64,000 nucleotides of DNA, from positions 6,708,101 to 6,772,100 of the forward strand of contig CM049319.1 in assembly GCA_026874595.1 (NCBI GenBank), written 5' to 3'. A program made the position numbers and the translations under genes. A model generated the notes under the pieces. It was not told the DNA's origin. It made no database searches and worked only from the letters and a program-made list of their open reading frames with translations. Shown piece by piece: positions 47,322-60,010 of this stretch (positions are counted from its first letter, which is position 1; the number at the start of each line of letters is the position of its first letter). Source of the DNA: Sipunculus nudus. Taxonomy: Eukaryota > Annelida > Sipuncula > Golfingiida > Sipunculidae.

Positions 47322-49864
47322 ATATATATATATATATATATATATATTGCATAGAAGAAACGTAACTTCGCATACCATGACTGATTAGTTTCGCCCTCTT
47401 TAGTTGATGTAGCCTAATAGTGCTCGTTGCTGTGAATATCAGTTGCGGGGGTCTTTGTTTATTGTAAGATCACTGGGGCCAGGGTCAGCTGTAGGCCTAT
47501 TGTGTCATCCATCTTTGTTGAGAACCGGCATCCGGTATTGTCACCGGTCCGAGTGCTAGGGGCTGCGTACAAGGAAACTCTAGATTAATATTGTGCTTCG
47601 TTGTTAATCTGTTCGATGTGGCTTATGTTGTTGTAACAGGTTCCGCAGTAAGAATTTATGTGCGTGTGTACAAATTCATTCCATTTTTTTAGAGTTGCGA
47701 GTTGGGGTTGGCATATGATGAGGTATATTTCAAGGAGCAAAAATAACATTTGTTTGTTGCCGGAGAGTAGAGTTTTACACGTTTGAGGATTTCCATGTTA
47801 TGTTTAGGCGCACGTTGCTATCATGTAGTTCCCAGGTATATTTACTAAGTTTTGTGCTTTGTTTGCTGGCTGCATTCTTGAACTAGGTTTTGTAGTTATA
47901 AAATCAGAGGCGCTCGAATTGCTATGAGTGTAGATTTCAAAACAACGGGGTCTACATGCCTATTTGCCTCATATACTTAGGTACATAATAAAAATACTAA
48001 GTAAATAAAAAAGGGATGTTCCATAGATTGCGAAAAAACGCTAAGAAAATGTCAGATAAGTAATAGTTAGAAAGAAATGACCCAGAAAAGTAACAAATTT
48101 AACCGAAATCTACAATTAACAGCAATTCAAGCGCCTGTGATTAAATCTAGTTAGAAAAGGGTTCTGTGTTGAACCGACATATGTTTGGTTTGCTTTGAAA
48201 TTGTTATCTTTAGTGGTGACTGTTGCGTGATATATCATTGACTCTATTAGACAATGTCCGGATATAGGTCAGTCTGCGGGACTTCTACAGTTGAAATATA
48301 TGGCTGGTGCTGTTTAGCTGTTGCTCAGAGTGCGTGGTACGAAACAAATGAGTCATGAAATGCCTGAAGAAAACCAAGGTGTTTCTTGGTAAATTTAATA
48401 GGCCTATATTTTTCTGTTTAAGTCAAGATTACAGGAAGCGTGAGTGCGTTTATTTTATGGACACTTTCTACAAATCAACAACATATTTTGTATATTAACA
48501 CATTATCCTTTCTCCTTAACTGATCTATTGATTATATAACATTCACGGAAGGCTAGGAGCAGCCAGAAACTATCCCCAGCTTTGCATGGTTAATTACATG
48601 CACCTTTAATTCAGGCAGGGTGGGGCGGGGGTTGTATAGCGGCAGCGCACCATCCGAACGTCACTATTGTATTCTGGAGTACAGAACAAACTATAGGGTT
48701 CGGATCAGTTATATGTTAAGCAGAATTTCACAATTTTGATAAAAAAAAATATTACCACATCCCGTATAATAAGAACTAACAGTATGTTAGTAAATATATT
48801 TGGGAACTAAACAATAGCAACGTGCGTCACAACAAAACATGAAAGATCCTTAAAAGTAAAAAACCCTTTCATTCCGGCAAAAAACATATGTAATTTTTGC
48901 CTCTTGGAAAATACCTCATTTTATGCCAACCTAGCCGCGACAACCCGACTCTGTAGGAAATCGGATAATTAGGCTGGTAAGTCTACTCGAGTCGTGACAA
49001 TAGTAATGTGGAGGAATGTATCACAGTGGTCTTGCATCACGTCGATTCATATTGTGGTAAACGGCCCAAAATCTCAATATTATGATTTGATTAATGAATT
49101 AACACAATAGTATACGTGAGAGCTCACAACCTAAATTGACACCGTCTCTATGGACACGGGTCAAGTCCTGTATCGCCTGCAAGTTGCCTGTATCCTGTAA
49201 CCGTTGCGAGCCATGCGGTCATAAATTCAACAAACATGCCGAGGGGTTTACCAATATGCTGGGTAAAAACGGAATTTTCTCGCTCATGTTTGGTATTATT
49301 AGAAAGTCCACAAAAATGCTAACGATTAGTCTAGTTTATTTTGATTGACAGTGTACTTGTAGGCCATGAAGCGTTGTCAGAAATAACGAAAATATTTGCA
49401 TCTTCATAAGGCCTTATAATGCGTTCCTCAGACTTAGATGTAAAGACACTATGGCGCCAGTAATCTGGTCGTAATGCCAGAGGGTCGATATGAAACTAAT
49501 GCCAACCCAAACTCGCAAATCTAAAGAAACGAAATGAACTTGTGACGGCATGTAAACAGGTACATAAATCCCTACTATGGAACTGTAACAACACAAGCCA
49601 GAACGAACAGATCGACAACGAAGCACAATAATAATCTCTGGTTCCCTTGTACGCAGCCCCCAGCACTTGGACCGGTGAGAATACCGGATGCCGGTTCTCA
49701 ACAAAGATGGATGACACTATACAGCTGACACTGGCCCCTGTGACTTACAATAAACAAAGACCCCCGAAACTGATATTCACAGCAACGAGCACTATAAGGC
49801 TACATCAACTGGAGAGTGCGAAACTAATTAGTCATGGTATGCCCAGTTGAGTTTTTTCTATGCA

Positions 49865-49880
<16 letters not shown>
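47322..49880. mobile_element. Nested foldback-like element with long inverted arms
   Basis: 47,340-47,710 is the imperfect reverse complement of 49,500-49,877; for example, 'gagaaccggcatccggtatt' pairs with 'ataccggatgccggttctc'. 47,700-47,860 pairs with 48,780-48,935 ('ttggcat.. atgaggtat' and 'gttgctat'), and 47,885-47,940 pairs with 48,108-48,155 ('aggcgct.gaattgct'). So the left half folds on the right half along more than 500 bp, with an extra 560 bp (48,936-49,500) on the right only. Both outer ends (ATTGCATAGAA) abut TA tracts. No coding region is supported inside. Confidence 0.82.

Positions 49881-49941
<61 letters not shown>
49864..49941. repeat. (TA)n microsatellite
   Basis: TA dinucleotides with two TTTATA interruptions, flanking the right end of the foldback element. 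Confidence 0.95.
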
Positions 49942-49944
<3 letters not shown>

Positions 49945-50189
49945 CCTTGCATGTGAGTATACATGTTAGGGAGACGGTACTGTTGTAATATAAATATTAC
50001 AAGCTATAGAGTTGATTCCCATTGTTTTTACAGAAACTTAGAGAGTTGGAATCTTTATGCGAACGGCTGTTCAAAAGTTGACCTAACGGCTGCGAATAAT
50101 TTCTCTGGTAGCTGTGCTGAGTACGCATACATGGATTTAAAGTTATGCCAGCACTTGTTTATTAATATGAAATATACATATAATATCAA

Positions 50190-50364
50190 AGTTGGTGAAA
50201 GGTCTCTACCGTGTACGGGAGCAGTAATAATGTATTATATATAGTTAGTAACTATAAACTAACTATAAATAGTACTTACGAAACAGAAATGTCGGACACA
50301 AGTAAGTTTGTTTAAGCTCCTTTCATTAGTTGAGCACTTTACAATCCCATGGTTTTTACCAAAG

Positions 50365-50443
<79 letters not shown>

Positions 50444-50668
50444 CGAAGTTATGCACGTACAAGTTCATTACTTTATGATGAAAGTGCTCTACCATGTACG
50501 GCAACAGTAACAATGTTTTATATATAGTTAGTTACTATTAACTAACTATATATAGTACTTACGAAACAGAACTGTCGGACACAAGTAAGTTTGTTTAAGT
50601 CATAAACTGTTTGTATTTATTACAGTTCCTTTCATTAGTTGAGCACAATCCACTGGTTTGTACCCAAG

Positions 50669-50670
<2 letters not shown>
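50190..50670 (+). repeat. Tandem pair of ~250-bp units, each with a palindrome
   Basis: 50,190-50,370 and 50,465-50,675 share 'agtacttacgaaacaga' and 'gtcggacacaagtaagtttg', plus 'ctttcattagttgagcac'. Each unit carries a hairpin, the second with 15-bp arms (ATATATAGTTAGTTA, loop CTAT, inverse arm) at about 50,519-50,553. The second unit has an extra 30-bp insertion after 'gtttgtttaagt'. TA tracts follow each unit (50,366-50,440; 50,671-50,777). Confidence 0.85.
50366..50440. repeat. (TA)n microsatellite
   Basis: Uninterrupted TA dinucleotides between the two tandem units. Confidence 0.96.
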
Positions 50671-50713
<43 letters not shown>

Positions 50714-50777
50714 CATATATATATATATCCATATATATATAATTATATATATATACATATATATATATATTTATATA
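50671..50777. repeat. (TA)n microsatellite, interrupted
   Basis: TA runs broken by TTTACA, CCATAT, AATTAT and ACATAT. Marks the inner end of the right repeat arm. Confidence 0.93.
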
Positions 50778-51549
50778 CTGTATAGCAAGCACATCATATA
50801 ATTGTTTTTCTTCTTTTTGATGTAGCAAAGCGTGTGCTGTAAATGAGGATACCAGAAATCACAGCTATTTTACACTACAAGGTGAATGTACTGTTATATC
50901 TCTGCTCAGTTGTTTAAGATGGTATCTATTTTTAGAAAACAGAGGGGAGTGTAGATGATTTGGTTTACGTTGCATGACACCAGGGATGACCTTCACTGCT
51001 GTGTTGCCCCATGAGTGAAAATCAATACTGCGCAAGCGTCGAGCGAGTATTCCAGTCAAGGAAAAGTTATAGGTCTGTCCTGGAAGCGGCCGGAGGGATT
51101 TCGGGGTCAAACAAGACAGAGTTGAAGTGTAATACATCAAAGTTTATGTGGTATGTAATCTTTATTGCAATATCCTGGGTTCAGTACGAATACGAATCGT
51201 CAACACTGAGAATTTCTGTAATTTTCTCAGTGCCCCGAAATATATTTTGAACTAAAGGAACTCATATTACTATTAATAATAACTGTTGTAGTATAAGTTG
51301 AGCTGATATTCATCCGCAAAAAACATTTCCTTTGGGTCACGTACTATTTTACCATTAATATTCATCTTATTTATAATTTTTATACGTCCGTCTATATGAC
51401 AATATACCGTATCTAAGTCCGTTCCTACGTCCGTTAACCTTTTAGTGTCATAGCAATAAGTTATCGGGGCTTGGAACGATGTTCATGGAACTCCCCATAC
51501 TCATTGACTTACTAATATATTATTTCGCCTGAATTCGATTATGGGCAAA

Positions 51550-51561
51550 AGAGAGAGAGAG

Positions 51562-51605
<44 letters not shown>

Positions 51606-51620
51606 AGAAGAAGAAGAGAG
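51550..51620. repeat. (GA)n and (GAA)n microsatellite
   Basis: GA run followed by AGAAGAAGAAGAAG. It is the expanded counterpart of the CT/poly-C tract at 2,417-2,455. Confidence 0.93.
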
Positions 51621-51727
51621 CTTGCGCTTCAGTGTACACTTACACACACACAAGTGGAATATAAATATATGTGTTTCAATATAAGTTACCAGAGCAACTC
51701 AATTATAATCTCCCGAGAGAAAACTAT

Positions 51728-51728
<1 letters not shown>

Positions 51729-51796
<68 letters not shown>
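51729..51796. repeat. (TA)n microsatellite
   Basis: Uninterrupted TA dinucleotides, at the position equivalent to 2,223-2,293 in the other arm. Confidence 0.96.
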
Positions 51797-51798
<2 letters not shown>

Positions 51799-53876
51799 CA
51801 ACGTGAAGCATGCTGGAGTACCGTGTTATGACTTGGAGTTTTATATCGGAACCCGGACGATCATCATATTACTGACGCTTGTTAAAGCCGAGCTATAACT
51901 GTTGCTTTCTTTTTACACGAATTTGCAGTTTCAGGTGTCGGCATTTCAAAATTGATTCACTTCGCCTGTTCCATAGGATTATAAATTATTAATAGGATCG
52001 TTATTATGAAAAAGAATGATTTCCATCGCATGTGTTTGATTAGTTCCTCAGTCTTTTATAGCAGTTTAATTATATTAATTATATGGTTCTTCCGGGGTGG
52101 GATCGCGATGCCTTTTAGAGAATATTCGATATTGAAGAGTTTCATTGTTCGGTCTTTGGTGATTTAACACATACCGCAAATATTATATAAAGTACTCAAT
52201 CAGATAATCTGGGAAGCAATATATTATCCTAAGTAGGTTCCAGTGCTTGCAGTATAGTGCTCAATACAGCTAAGGTAGAACAGATTAACTTAACGTTAAG
52301 CAGTGTTATAACTCGGAGTTTCACGTCGTTTCCGGTATCGGGACCCGGGCGATCCTAAGATAACTGACGCTTGTTGAGGTTCGGTAGTAACCTTACGTAG
52401 CATGAAAGACTGAAATAAAATCATCTCGTTCTTGGTAGAGGACAACCCCCAGACCAATTAAAAATCTGATACAAAGGCTCCAGTATCTATATATCTAATC
52501 CATGGAACTTTCGGTTGAGTACGGTTTTTGTATTGAATCATGAATTCAAGCGGAATTTCTTGGTCAGTCGAATATTTGACTATTTCTTACGTCAAATGCA
52601 TGTGTTTTCTTGTCAAACACACAATATATGATTTTATAGCAATTTTTCCCGGTACGGGATTTACGTTCTTTTGTTTACTTGAAGCTTTATATGCGGCGGT
52701 ATCCACGGAATGGACACATACACCGCATAATTGCATTTAGTCTCCATTGCGGTAAGGTATCTAACATAACGCTTCCTTTCTTAAGGTATATATATACTCA
52801 TTCGATATCGTATGTTTTCGCAACATCACTCAGGGGTCTCGGTGCTGATAATTTATTTTATGAAGCATGTCAGACTGACATGGAGTCACCTCAGTCTTGG
52901 TACAGGACAACCCCCAGAGTAATAAAAAAAAGATTAGAAAAAAACTCCAATATTTGAATAACGAATGCATTAATTGCCATAATTCTTTGCATGCATATTG
53001 ATCATGAAGTGTTTCATCAGCTTCTGCAGACTGCTGGTTCCACTTGTCTTTTTTTCGAATTGTAAATCTTCTTCTTGTAAATCTGAAATTAGGTTATAGT
53101 GACCTAAATTTTGTGAATTACAGGCCACAAACATGAGTATTAAGCACCAAGTGAATCAGATGGGGCACAAATCGTAACTGTTTAACCTAGAATCTTCTAA
53201 CTTGATATCAAGTGAGGTCCATAGCAAACCCCTTGGAAACCTAAAATAAGGTCTCTGTGACCAATATCCTTTAAGCAATGGAGCTCGTACTCAGCAGAAT
53301 AATTAAAAATTTAAGCTCCAGTATCTAAATAACTTATGCATTGAGCGCCATGATTTTTTGCATGCATATTGATCATTGAAAGTTTCATCAGTTCCCTACA
53401 GACTGGTGGTGCCACCTGTATTTTTTTCGAATTTTTATGCATATCTTTTCTCTGTTTTTTCAAACATTCAAATGAAGCAGTCCTACCGTTTATAGGGCAC
53501 AAACCATAACAGTTAGATGTAGATACTTCTAACTCTATATCCAGGAAGGTCCCTGGCAAATCCGCTTTGAAACCTGAAATTAGGTCCTAGTGACCTATAT
53601 TCTAAAAGATATGTAAACGAACATGATAAGAGGACTCTATAGGGCAGATTTGCATGATTGGTTACAGCAGGACCTAGAAACTTTTAACTTGATTTAGCTC
53701 CAGGGAGGTTCCTGTAAAATTTGTTTGAAACCTGAAATGATGTCACTGTAAAATATATTCTCCAGCTGTGTCAAAGAACATGATTTTTGCACCGTTAGTC
53801 ATATAAGCACAAAATGTAGCAGTTTGATGTAAAATAAAGTCACTGAAATCTTCCGGCAACATGCATGATGTTGAGC

Positions 53877-54481
53877 ACTCAGGAAATCATTTTACCCAAT
53901 GTTCAAGGTTACTTGAATTCAGCTGAGCGTCATTGCCCATGGTCCACTTGTTTTTAATTTATGATGCCATTAACAAGAATGGTGTCCAACAAAAACATTA
54001 ACTTAACTGATAGCCAGAATATCAGAAGATGCTGACAAAACCCTCAGCCGAAAAAAATAACGGTAACAATAATAAGTACGAAACGTGTTCTAACAACATC
54101 AGTACATAATTATTTATCTATTTCAAGCCATAAAGTTTAATTATAGATGCAAGAAATGATAGAATCGTAACAGAAGTGATCTGGATCTTTATGATAATAA
54201 TACACTTGGTGGATTACCTAAGCAGCGCCAGATGGCAAAAATGACCATTCTTCGAATTTGGCATAACCCCCCCCCCCCCCCAAGAAATGAAGTACCTGTT
54301 TAATTCAATATACCCCGCCCACAAGACCAAAAAAAAGTATAAGCATTTGAAAAATTTAGATATCAAGTAAGAAAAAAAAAATAAGAATCAACCACATTCA
54401 CCTGATGATCGGGTCGCATCCCGTGAAACAGACTGTTGTGAATTAACAGTGTTGTTTAATTTCAGAGTTAAATATATATAT

Positions 54482-54535
<54 letters not shown>

Positions 54536-56590
54536 TAGATCTGCAGGTCTTCTGCAAAACAACAACTACTAGAATGCTCTATGGCATTGAAGACGAGTCA
54601 AGAATTTTCAGAAAATACTTGATTCGTCTTCATTTTGTATATATATATATATTGTATATTGTATTGCAAACTTTATACGAATTAGATGTTTTAATATTTA
54701 TCGGTGTTTGTAACAGTTTGAATTATTTCAGCTCTGTGAAGTGAATATACTGTTGTTTACGTTTGCAATCTATTCCAATATATGAGGATAATCATGGTGA
54801 AAAAATGATCAGACGTTAAATGTTACACTTATTATAAACAAGATGGCACTGAAGTGAGGTTTAGTCGACCAAACTTTTTAACTCTATAAAATTTAATCTG
54901 ATCTACTAAGTCTACCAATTATTAAGTTGATTATATTTACGGTATAATTTTATACGTCGAGAATGAAAAAAAAAATAGTTTAAATCCTTTTTTGTATTAC
55001 AAAGTAATTGTTAGACAAATTATATTCTGGATGATGTCCTGCTCATGATTTTACGTCGAAAAAACGCCATCAACACGTGGAATTTGGTTATATATTTAGA
55101 ACTATACAAATTTGGAAAGTGAACTTCAGTGGTGGAAAATAAAATCATTCTGAGATTAGGGAAGAACATTTTTTTAAGTATTTATATTTGGATCGTTGGT
55201 CATATCTATAATGACGCGTCACAGAAATGAGCTTCCGTCTTTTTGGAACAACTCATGAGCGTCTGGATCTGTTAGAAGGATCTGTCAGAAAAAAATGTCC
55301 CTCCTATGGTCATTTTTTTTATCTTATATAATCGGACTAAATGTAATTAGACTTTACTATTTATTAATCCGATGGCCATGCTGAAAGCACGATAACCCAC
55401 GGTTCATGCTTTTGCTGCCTGACAAGAAGACGAATGAAAACATTATTGGAACGGATTGTACATCCGTTTTCTACAATTTGGATAACAGCTAAACGTAAAC
55501 TTGTGCTCTCATACTCAAACGGTTACTAGCCTTATTTCCAGAAAATAAAATAAGTTTAGTGAGGACAGGAACGAAATTCTTCGCAGGTACAGAATACACC
55601 ACACACCTTTACCTCGAGCCATTCTGACTCAAGGGACTGAAACAATAATTGTATTATACTTTGTTTAAATATGCCTGCTTCAAAGGGTGACATGTTGAAC
55701 AATACTTAATCAGAATATAGGGCCATTTTTGGCTTTCAAGGTTGAAATAAACCTACATCAAGGTTTGCAAATATATTAAATATATTAAAATATTAAAAAA
55801 TATTAAAACTAAAATGTTTTCACTTACTCTGATATAAATTAAGAAAAACCTTATATATATTACATAATAAGATAACGCTTACTAACTACCAGAAAAAAAC
55901 TGTGTTAAAATGTAATGAGACAAACCAATTTATAGAGCTTTCCTGATAAGCAAGCCAGCAGAGGCCATATTTTTTCTTCTAGCTTTGAATTAGTTTCTTT
56001 CTTAGACCTACCCGACCTGAGAAGGCAATACACTTGCTTAAAATCTTTCTGTGGTCTTATGTCTTCAGACGGTTAACTAAAATGCCATTTATTCACACAT
56101 AATTCTCAAGATGTCAAATATATACTATGGCATTACGTAATCAATGTACAAACAGCAGCATAAAAATCTGGTACTTTTGATACATCTGCACCAATGACAA
56201 TTCAAAACCGCGTCCAGTAAATAGGTTTTAATTATAAGTGCAATTATACGAACTTCATATTCAACAGGCGATCACTCATCTTAATGCCCAGATTAGTCAC
56301 ACACATATGCAAATGCACACATATTTGTTTCCAAGATTTTATTGTTATATTTTATATGTTAATGTAGATGATGACAATTAATTGTAAAATAACAAACAAT
56401 CGCTTTTTCATTTTTCCCCTTCAAAATAAAAAATAAAAATAATAGTATTCATATTATTTATATATAATTTCTTATTTTTTTTGTGAAAGCAATGAATATG
56501 TAGCTCTTATTTAATGACTATGGTTCTTGAAATAAAATTACTGTAGTTCTTGGCTAGTGTCACCCTCCATTGTCTCTTTCATTCTTTTGC
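53877..56590. other. No gene recognised; TA tract and hairpin
   Basis: Contains a poly-C run (54,268-54,281), a TA tract (54,470-54,532) and a hairpin at 54,588-54,632 (TGAAGACGAGTCAAG against CTTGATTCGTCTTCA, one mismatch). The rest is AT-rich with no supported coding. The promoter and 5' non-coding exon of the methyltransferase gene probably lie in its right part. Confidence 0.55.
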
Positions 56591-56614
56591 AGAATCGCTG
56601 TTTCCTTTACAACA

Positions 56615-58363
56615 ATGTCATTTTCTGAAACTGACCGCTACAAAGCAGCGCTCGGAGTCTACCACAGGCGGAGCACACAAATAGAACTTGACTGTAAATG
56701 GTTGAAAGAAAATGTCGCTGATATCGCCGCGAAGGCTACCAAGGAAACCCTGCGTGAACAGCCACTAAAGGTCCTTGCAATAGGCTCAGGGACAGGTAAA
56801 GTTATAGACAAGGAAAATGTATAATTAACCTCTTGAATTTTTCAAAGTTAAACGTTTCGCAGAGTCAAAATTTCAGATTCCCTCATTATAGATTGAATTA
56901 GACAGTAACTGAAAGTAAATATTGTTACATTGATCTAAAGACAACGATGGACCCTAGTGAAGGTTGATGAGAAACCCAGGAATTTTTATCATGATTAAAA
57001 TATGTAACTTTAAAAAGTACCTTTTTAATATGAGATTCCAAATCAAAATTGTTTGTTTACGTTTGAGAAACAAGCCTGCGATTGTTTAGTAAAATCTGGT
57101 ACATTCACCTTTAAAACAGACATTTTAAAGGTGTATCCATGTGATATGTTAATCGATAATTTTAGGATCTAAAGACACGGTTATCCTGGATGATCTCCTG
57201 CCTTTGTATCAAAATATCCAGTACACCGTGATCGACTCAAGTCCCCATCAGATGGCGATGTTCAACTCACAGGTTGCAACAAACCCTCGCTATGACCAGG
57301 TGCACTTTACCTTACACACCATGAAAGCTGAGGATTACCTGAATACGGAGGAGGATTCGTATCATGTGATTCAAATCATGCATACCCTATATTTCATGTG
57401 GGACAACTGGAAGCATGTAATACAATTCTGTTGGGAACGACTTACACCGGGCGGTGTGCTTTTCCTTGTTCATGAAGAGACAGGTACATACGTGTGTCAA
57501 ATTTTTTTAACCTTGTTGCTGTAAAAGCTACATTTTGGAACACCGTAATGTGAGCCAGAATAATATACAATTACAAAAGGGAAGTTACGACGTTTTAAAC
57601 TCGTAGATTATTCTTGCTGCATAAATATAAATTACATCTATCTTTCAATTTTGTTCAGTGAAATATTTCAGAGAAATACCTACAATTGATACTATTTTAT
57701 TTCAGGTATTGTAGATGGCTCCTTGAATAATATAAAAACACCAATGACAATGCAATATTTCTCACTTTTCAGAGTACGGAATTGTATATTTCATGTTTGA
57801 AAGTATGTACAAGATTCTTGGTCCTCCCCCCGTTCGTTTCACTGCAAAGGAAACCGCGGCAGCTCTAATAGAAATGAGGATTCCTTTCAAGGAAAACTGG
57901 TGGCCTGGACACCTCAATGTTGGTCAGTTCAACACCATACAGTTACTGCTTATAAATTGGAGTATTTATGTTCAGTACTTTAACAATATCATAGATTTTT
58001 ATATATATGAACAATATCAGTTTCTTGAAACATTTCATAAATACACCGCTTGTTACACTAAATATACATTTATCAACCAATATCAAATTTAAGGTGTAAA
58101 CTGACGAATAAAAAGGACACCGAATCTATTAAAAAAAAACGTTATTTTTTTTTTCTTATAAAGGTGTTATGTTTGACGCTGAAAACGAGGATGGAGAGCT
58201 TCTGCTAGATTTGTTCTGTGTTCAGAACTGTGCTCGTACGAAGCCAACTTCCGGTTGGAAAAGCATTCTAGATTGTGTGAAGAAAGCATCGGTGCTGAAA
58301 AATAATCAAATATTGTTGAAGTCCACCACTCATGCATTCATTTGTCAAAAGATCAAAGACTAG
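56615..58363 (+). CDS. Histamine N-methyltransferase-like protein, four coding exons, complete
   Basis: Coding exons: 56,615-56,795, 57,166-57,483, 57,773-57,922 and 58,164-58,363. All junctions are GT-AG and phase 1; the total is 849 nt, 282 aa plus stop. An acceptor at 56,591-56,592 shows a non-coding exon upstream; the ATG (ACAACAATGTC) is the first in that exon. The protein starts MSFSETDRYKAALGVYHRRS. It has the S-adenosylmethionine motif VLAIGSGTG (53-61), Asp84 at the end of the second strand (YTVIDSS), the IMHTLYFMWD strand-loop (131-140) and TPGGVLFLVHEE. It ends with the HNMT-type FDAENEDGELLLDLF and a final STTHAFICQKI strand. Human HNMT has 292 residues and the same order. The family methylates small amines in the cytosol. 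The residues matching human Glu28, Gln143 and Asn283 appear to be Gln22, His133 and Thr271, so the substrate may not be histamine. ATTAAA at 58,557 may be the poly-A signal. Confidence 0.9.
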
Positions 58364-58369
58364 ACGTGC

Positions 58370-59285
58370 GGCGGTTGAAAGAAGGCAGTGAATGTAAACC
58401 CTCGATAAAGAATAACTTGGATTCGGTCATAGGCGGAAAGTCAAGAGGAAGGCACGGGAAACACGTGCCCCTTCCCCCTTATTTAGATTTCCTCATAATT
58501 GTTTTGCTATACATTGTGAAAACCTCGTAGGACCCTTTCTGTGAAATACCTTTGCATTAAAAATACAAAATGAAAATTACCAGAGATAACTCTTGTCTCA
58601 AGATGACTGAACTTTCTATGTTTCTCTTACTGTCACCCCAAAACCCCATCACTGTTTTCAAGGAACCCCAGAATTCAAAGTGACAGAAAATGCCAAGTTA
58701 TCATCTCGGCAATGGATTGTCAAAGACACTTCATTTCTCCCCTTAAAATTTGTATTATGATTTTTTCATGAATTATTTTGTTATAAACTTTGTTTTAACG
58801 TTAACGTGTCTTTCTCAGGTTTATCCCAAATATTCCCGATTTCAATTTTATTTTGCCCATTGCCATTGAACCATTGGCACACCAGAATGGAAGTGCTCCC
58901 AATTCCCGCCTTCGAAATATTGACTATTATTCAATGTACAAAATATGCATATATTTTAAATGACTCTCCCTATGCCCTTTTAAGTAATACAAATAGGGCA
59001 TGCGCACGTGATAGTTAACACACTAGCATAGAGCAACAAATTTTACAGTGATGAGTGTCCTCGAATTTTGTTTGTTTGTTTTTAATGTCAATTGGGCAGT
59101 ATAATATATACCTGGAAAAGACATTGAAAAAAATCACATTATTCGTTGTTAACTTTGTCACTTATGATCATTATTCGATAGTATCCTGCTGTGGATAATT
59201 AGCTCCCAACCTGGCTATATATGTCATAGTTTGGGCCAGCGGATTTTGGTTAATTTTTATTATAATCTCATGTGAGTCTCTCAGT
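58370..59285. other. 3' flank of the methyltransferase gene; no other gene
   Basis: Probably 3' UTR to about 58,580, given ATTAAA at 58,557-58,562. No further coding recognised. Confidence 0.5.
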
Positions 59286-59289
59286 CATC

Positions 59290-60010
59290 GGGGCTAAAGT
59301 GATTGTCCTTTACCAGTTGTCCGTCCGTCCGTACACAGGACGAGTTTTGGACATACGGATCTGAAATTCTACAGAACCGTTAGATGTACTTAAGAAAACC
59401 TTAAACTATGTTATTGTGACTACATTCCTTCGAGCAATAAAATAAAAAGTACAGTTTCCATTAAAATCCTATTGTTACACTTCAAGACTGCCTAATATAA
59501 AAAATCACTTGTTTTGTTTTGTTCCTGTTTAGGATATCTATTCCTTTATAAGCTTTCTGTATACAAACAAAACAATAGGTCTATAATGCATAATTAAAGG
59601 TATAAAAGTGCCGAACTTAATGTATATTCTCAAAATATCAATAAAGATATTAACCAACTTTATACCCATCTTTAAAATCTGAAATTTCAAAAGGAATTGA
59701 TAGAAAAAGAAGCTTAATTTAAGATTCCAGACACCATGTGAAGTATTGTTTACATAGTGCCAGCCCAGTACATTCGTGTGCAGTGAGTGATGCAGCCCAC
59801 TCCTATGTTATGTAACTTGTTGACCTCCAGGCAGCTACCTTGGGTCAGCATAGCTAGGCCTCCCCTTTGTCCCCTCCAGCCAGGATAGGATGCATACACT
59901 GAATGAATAATTTTCTATTTAATTTATTCTTATTCAGACTTCTGCTACATTTTATATTTTGTATTGGATAACAAGGGGAACAAAGATTAAAAATTGATCA
60001 TTTAATTGTG
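59290..60010 (-). repeat. Inverted copy of the 34.9-36.8 kb repeat
   Basis: Starts with GTCCGTCCGTCCGT (59,318 on). The stretch 'ttacacttcaagactgccta' (59,474) is the inverse of 36,540-36,560; 59,655-59,745 is the inverse of about 35,410-35,500; 59,745-59,885 resembles the inverse of 35,290-35,420. It lacks one of the two internal units. Confidence 0.75.

Larger units (their letters stand above)
50780..53876 (+). repeat. Right arm of the dispersed inverted repeat
   Basis: Reverse complement of 1-2,943 with the same order of landmarks. 'ggggagtgtagatgatttgg' (50,943) pairs with 2,755-2,780; 'ttagtgtcatagcaataagt' (51,443) pairs with 2,543-2,565; 'atgcggcggtatcca' (52,690) pairs with 1,288-1,305. 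A 92-98-codon frame (plus strand 52,679-52,957; minus strand 1,036-1,332) is open in both arms. Sequence after 53,876 has no partner because the window starts there. Confidence 0.87.

Noticed and set aside
49963-50244. A 93-codon plus-strand frame between TA tracts
   Set aside because: No domain, no splice support, and its end lies inside the repeated hairpin unit.
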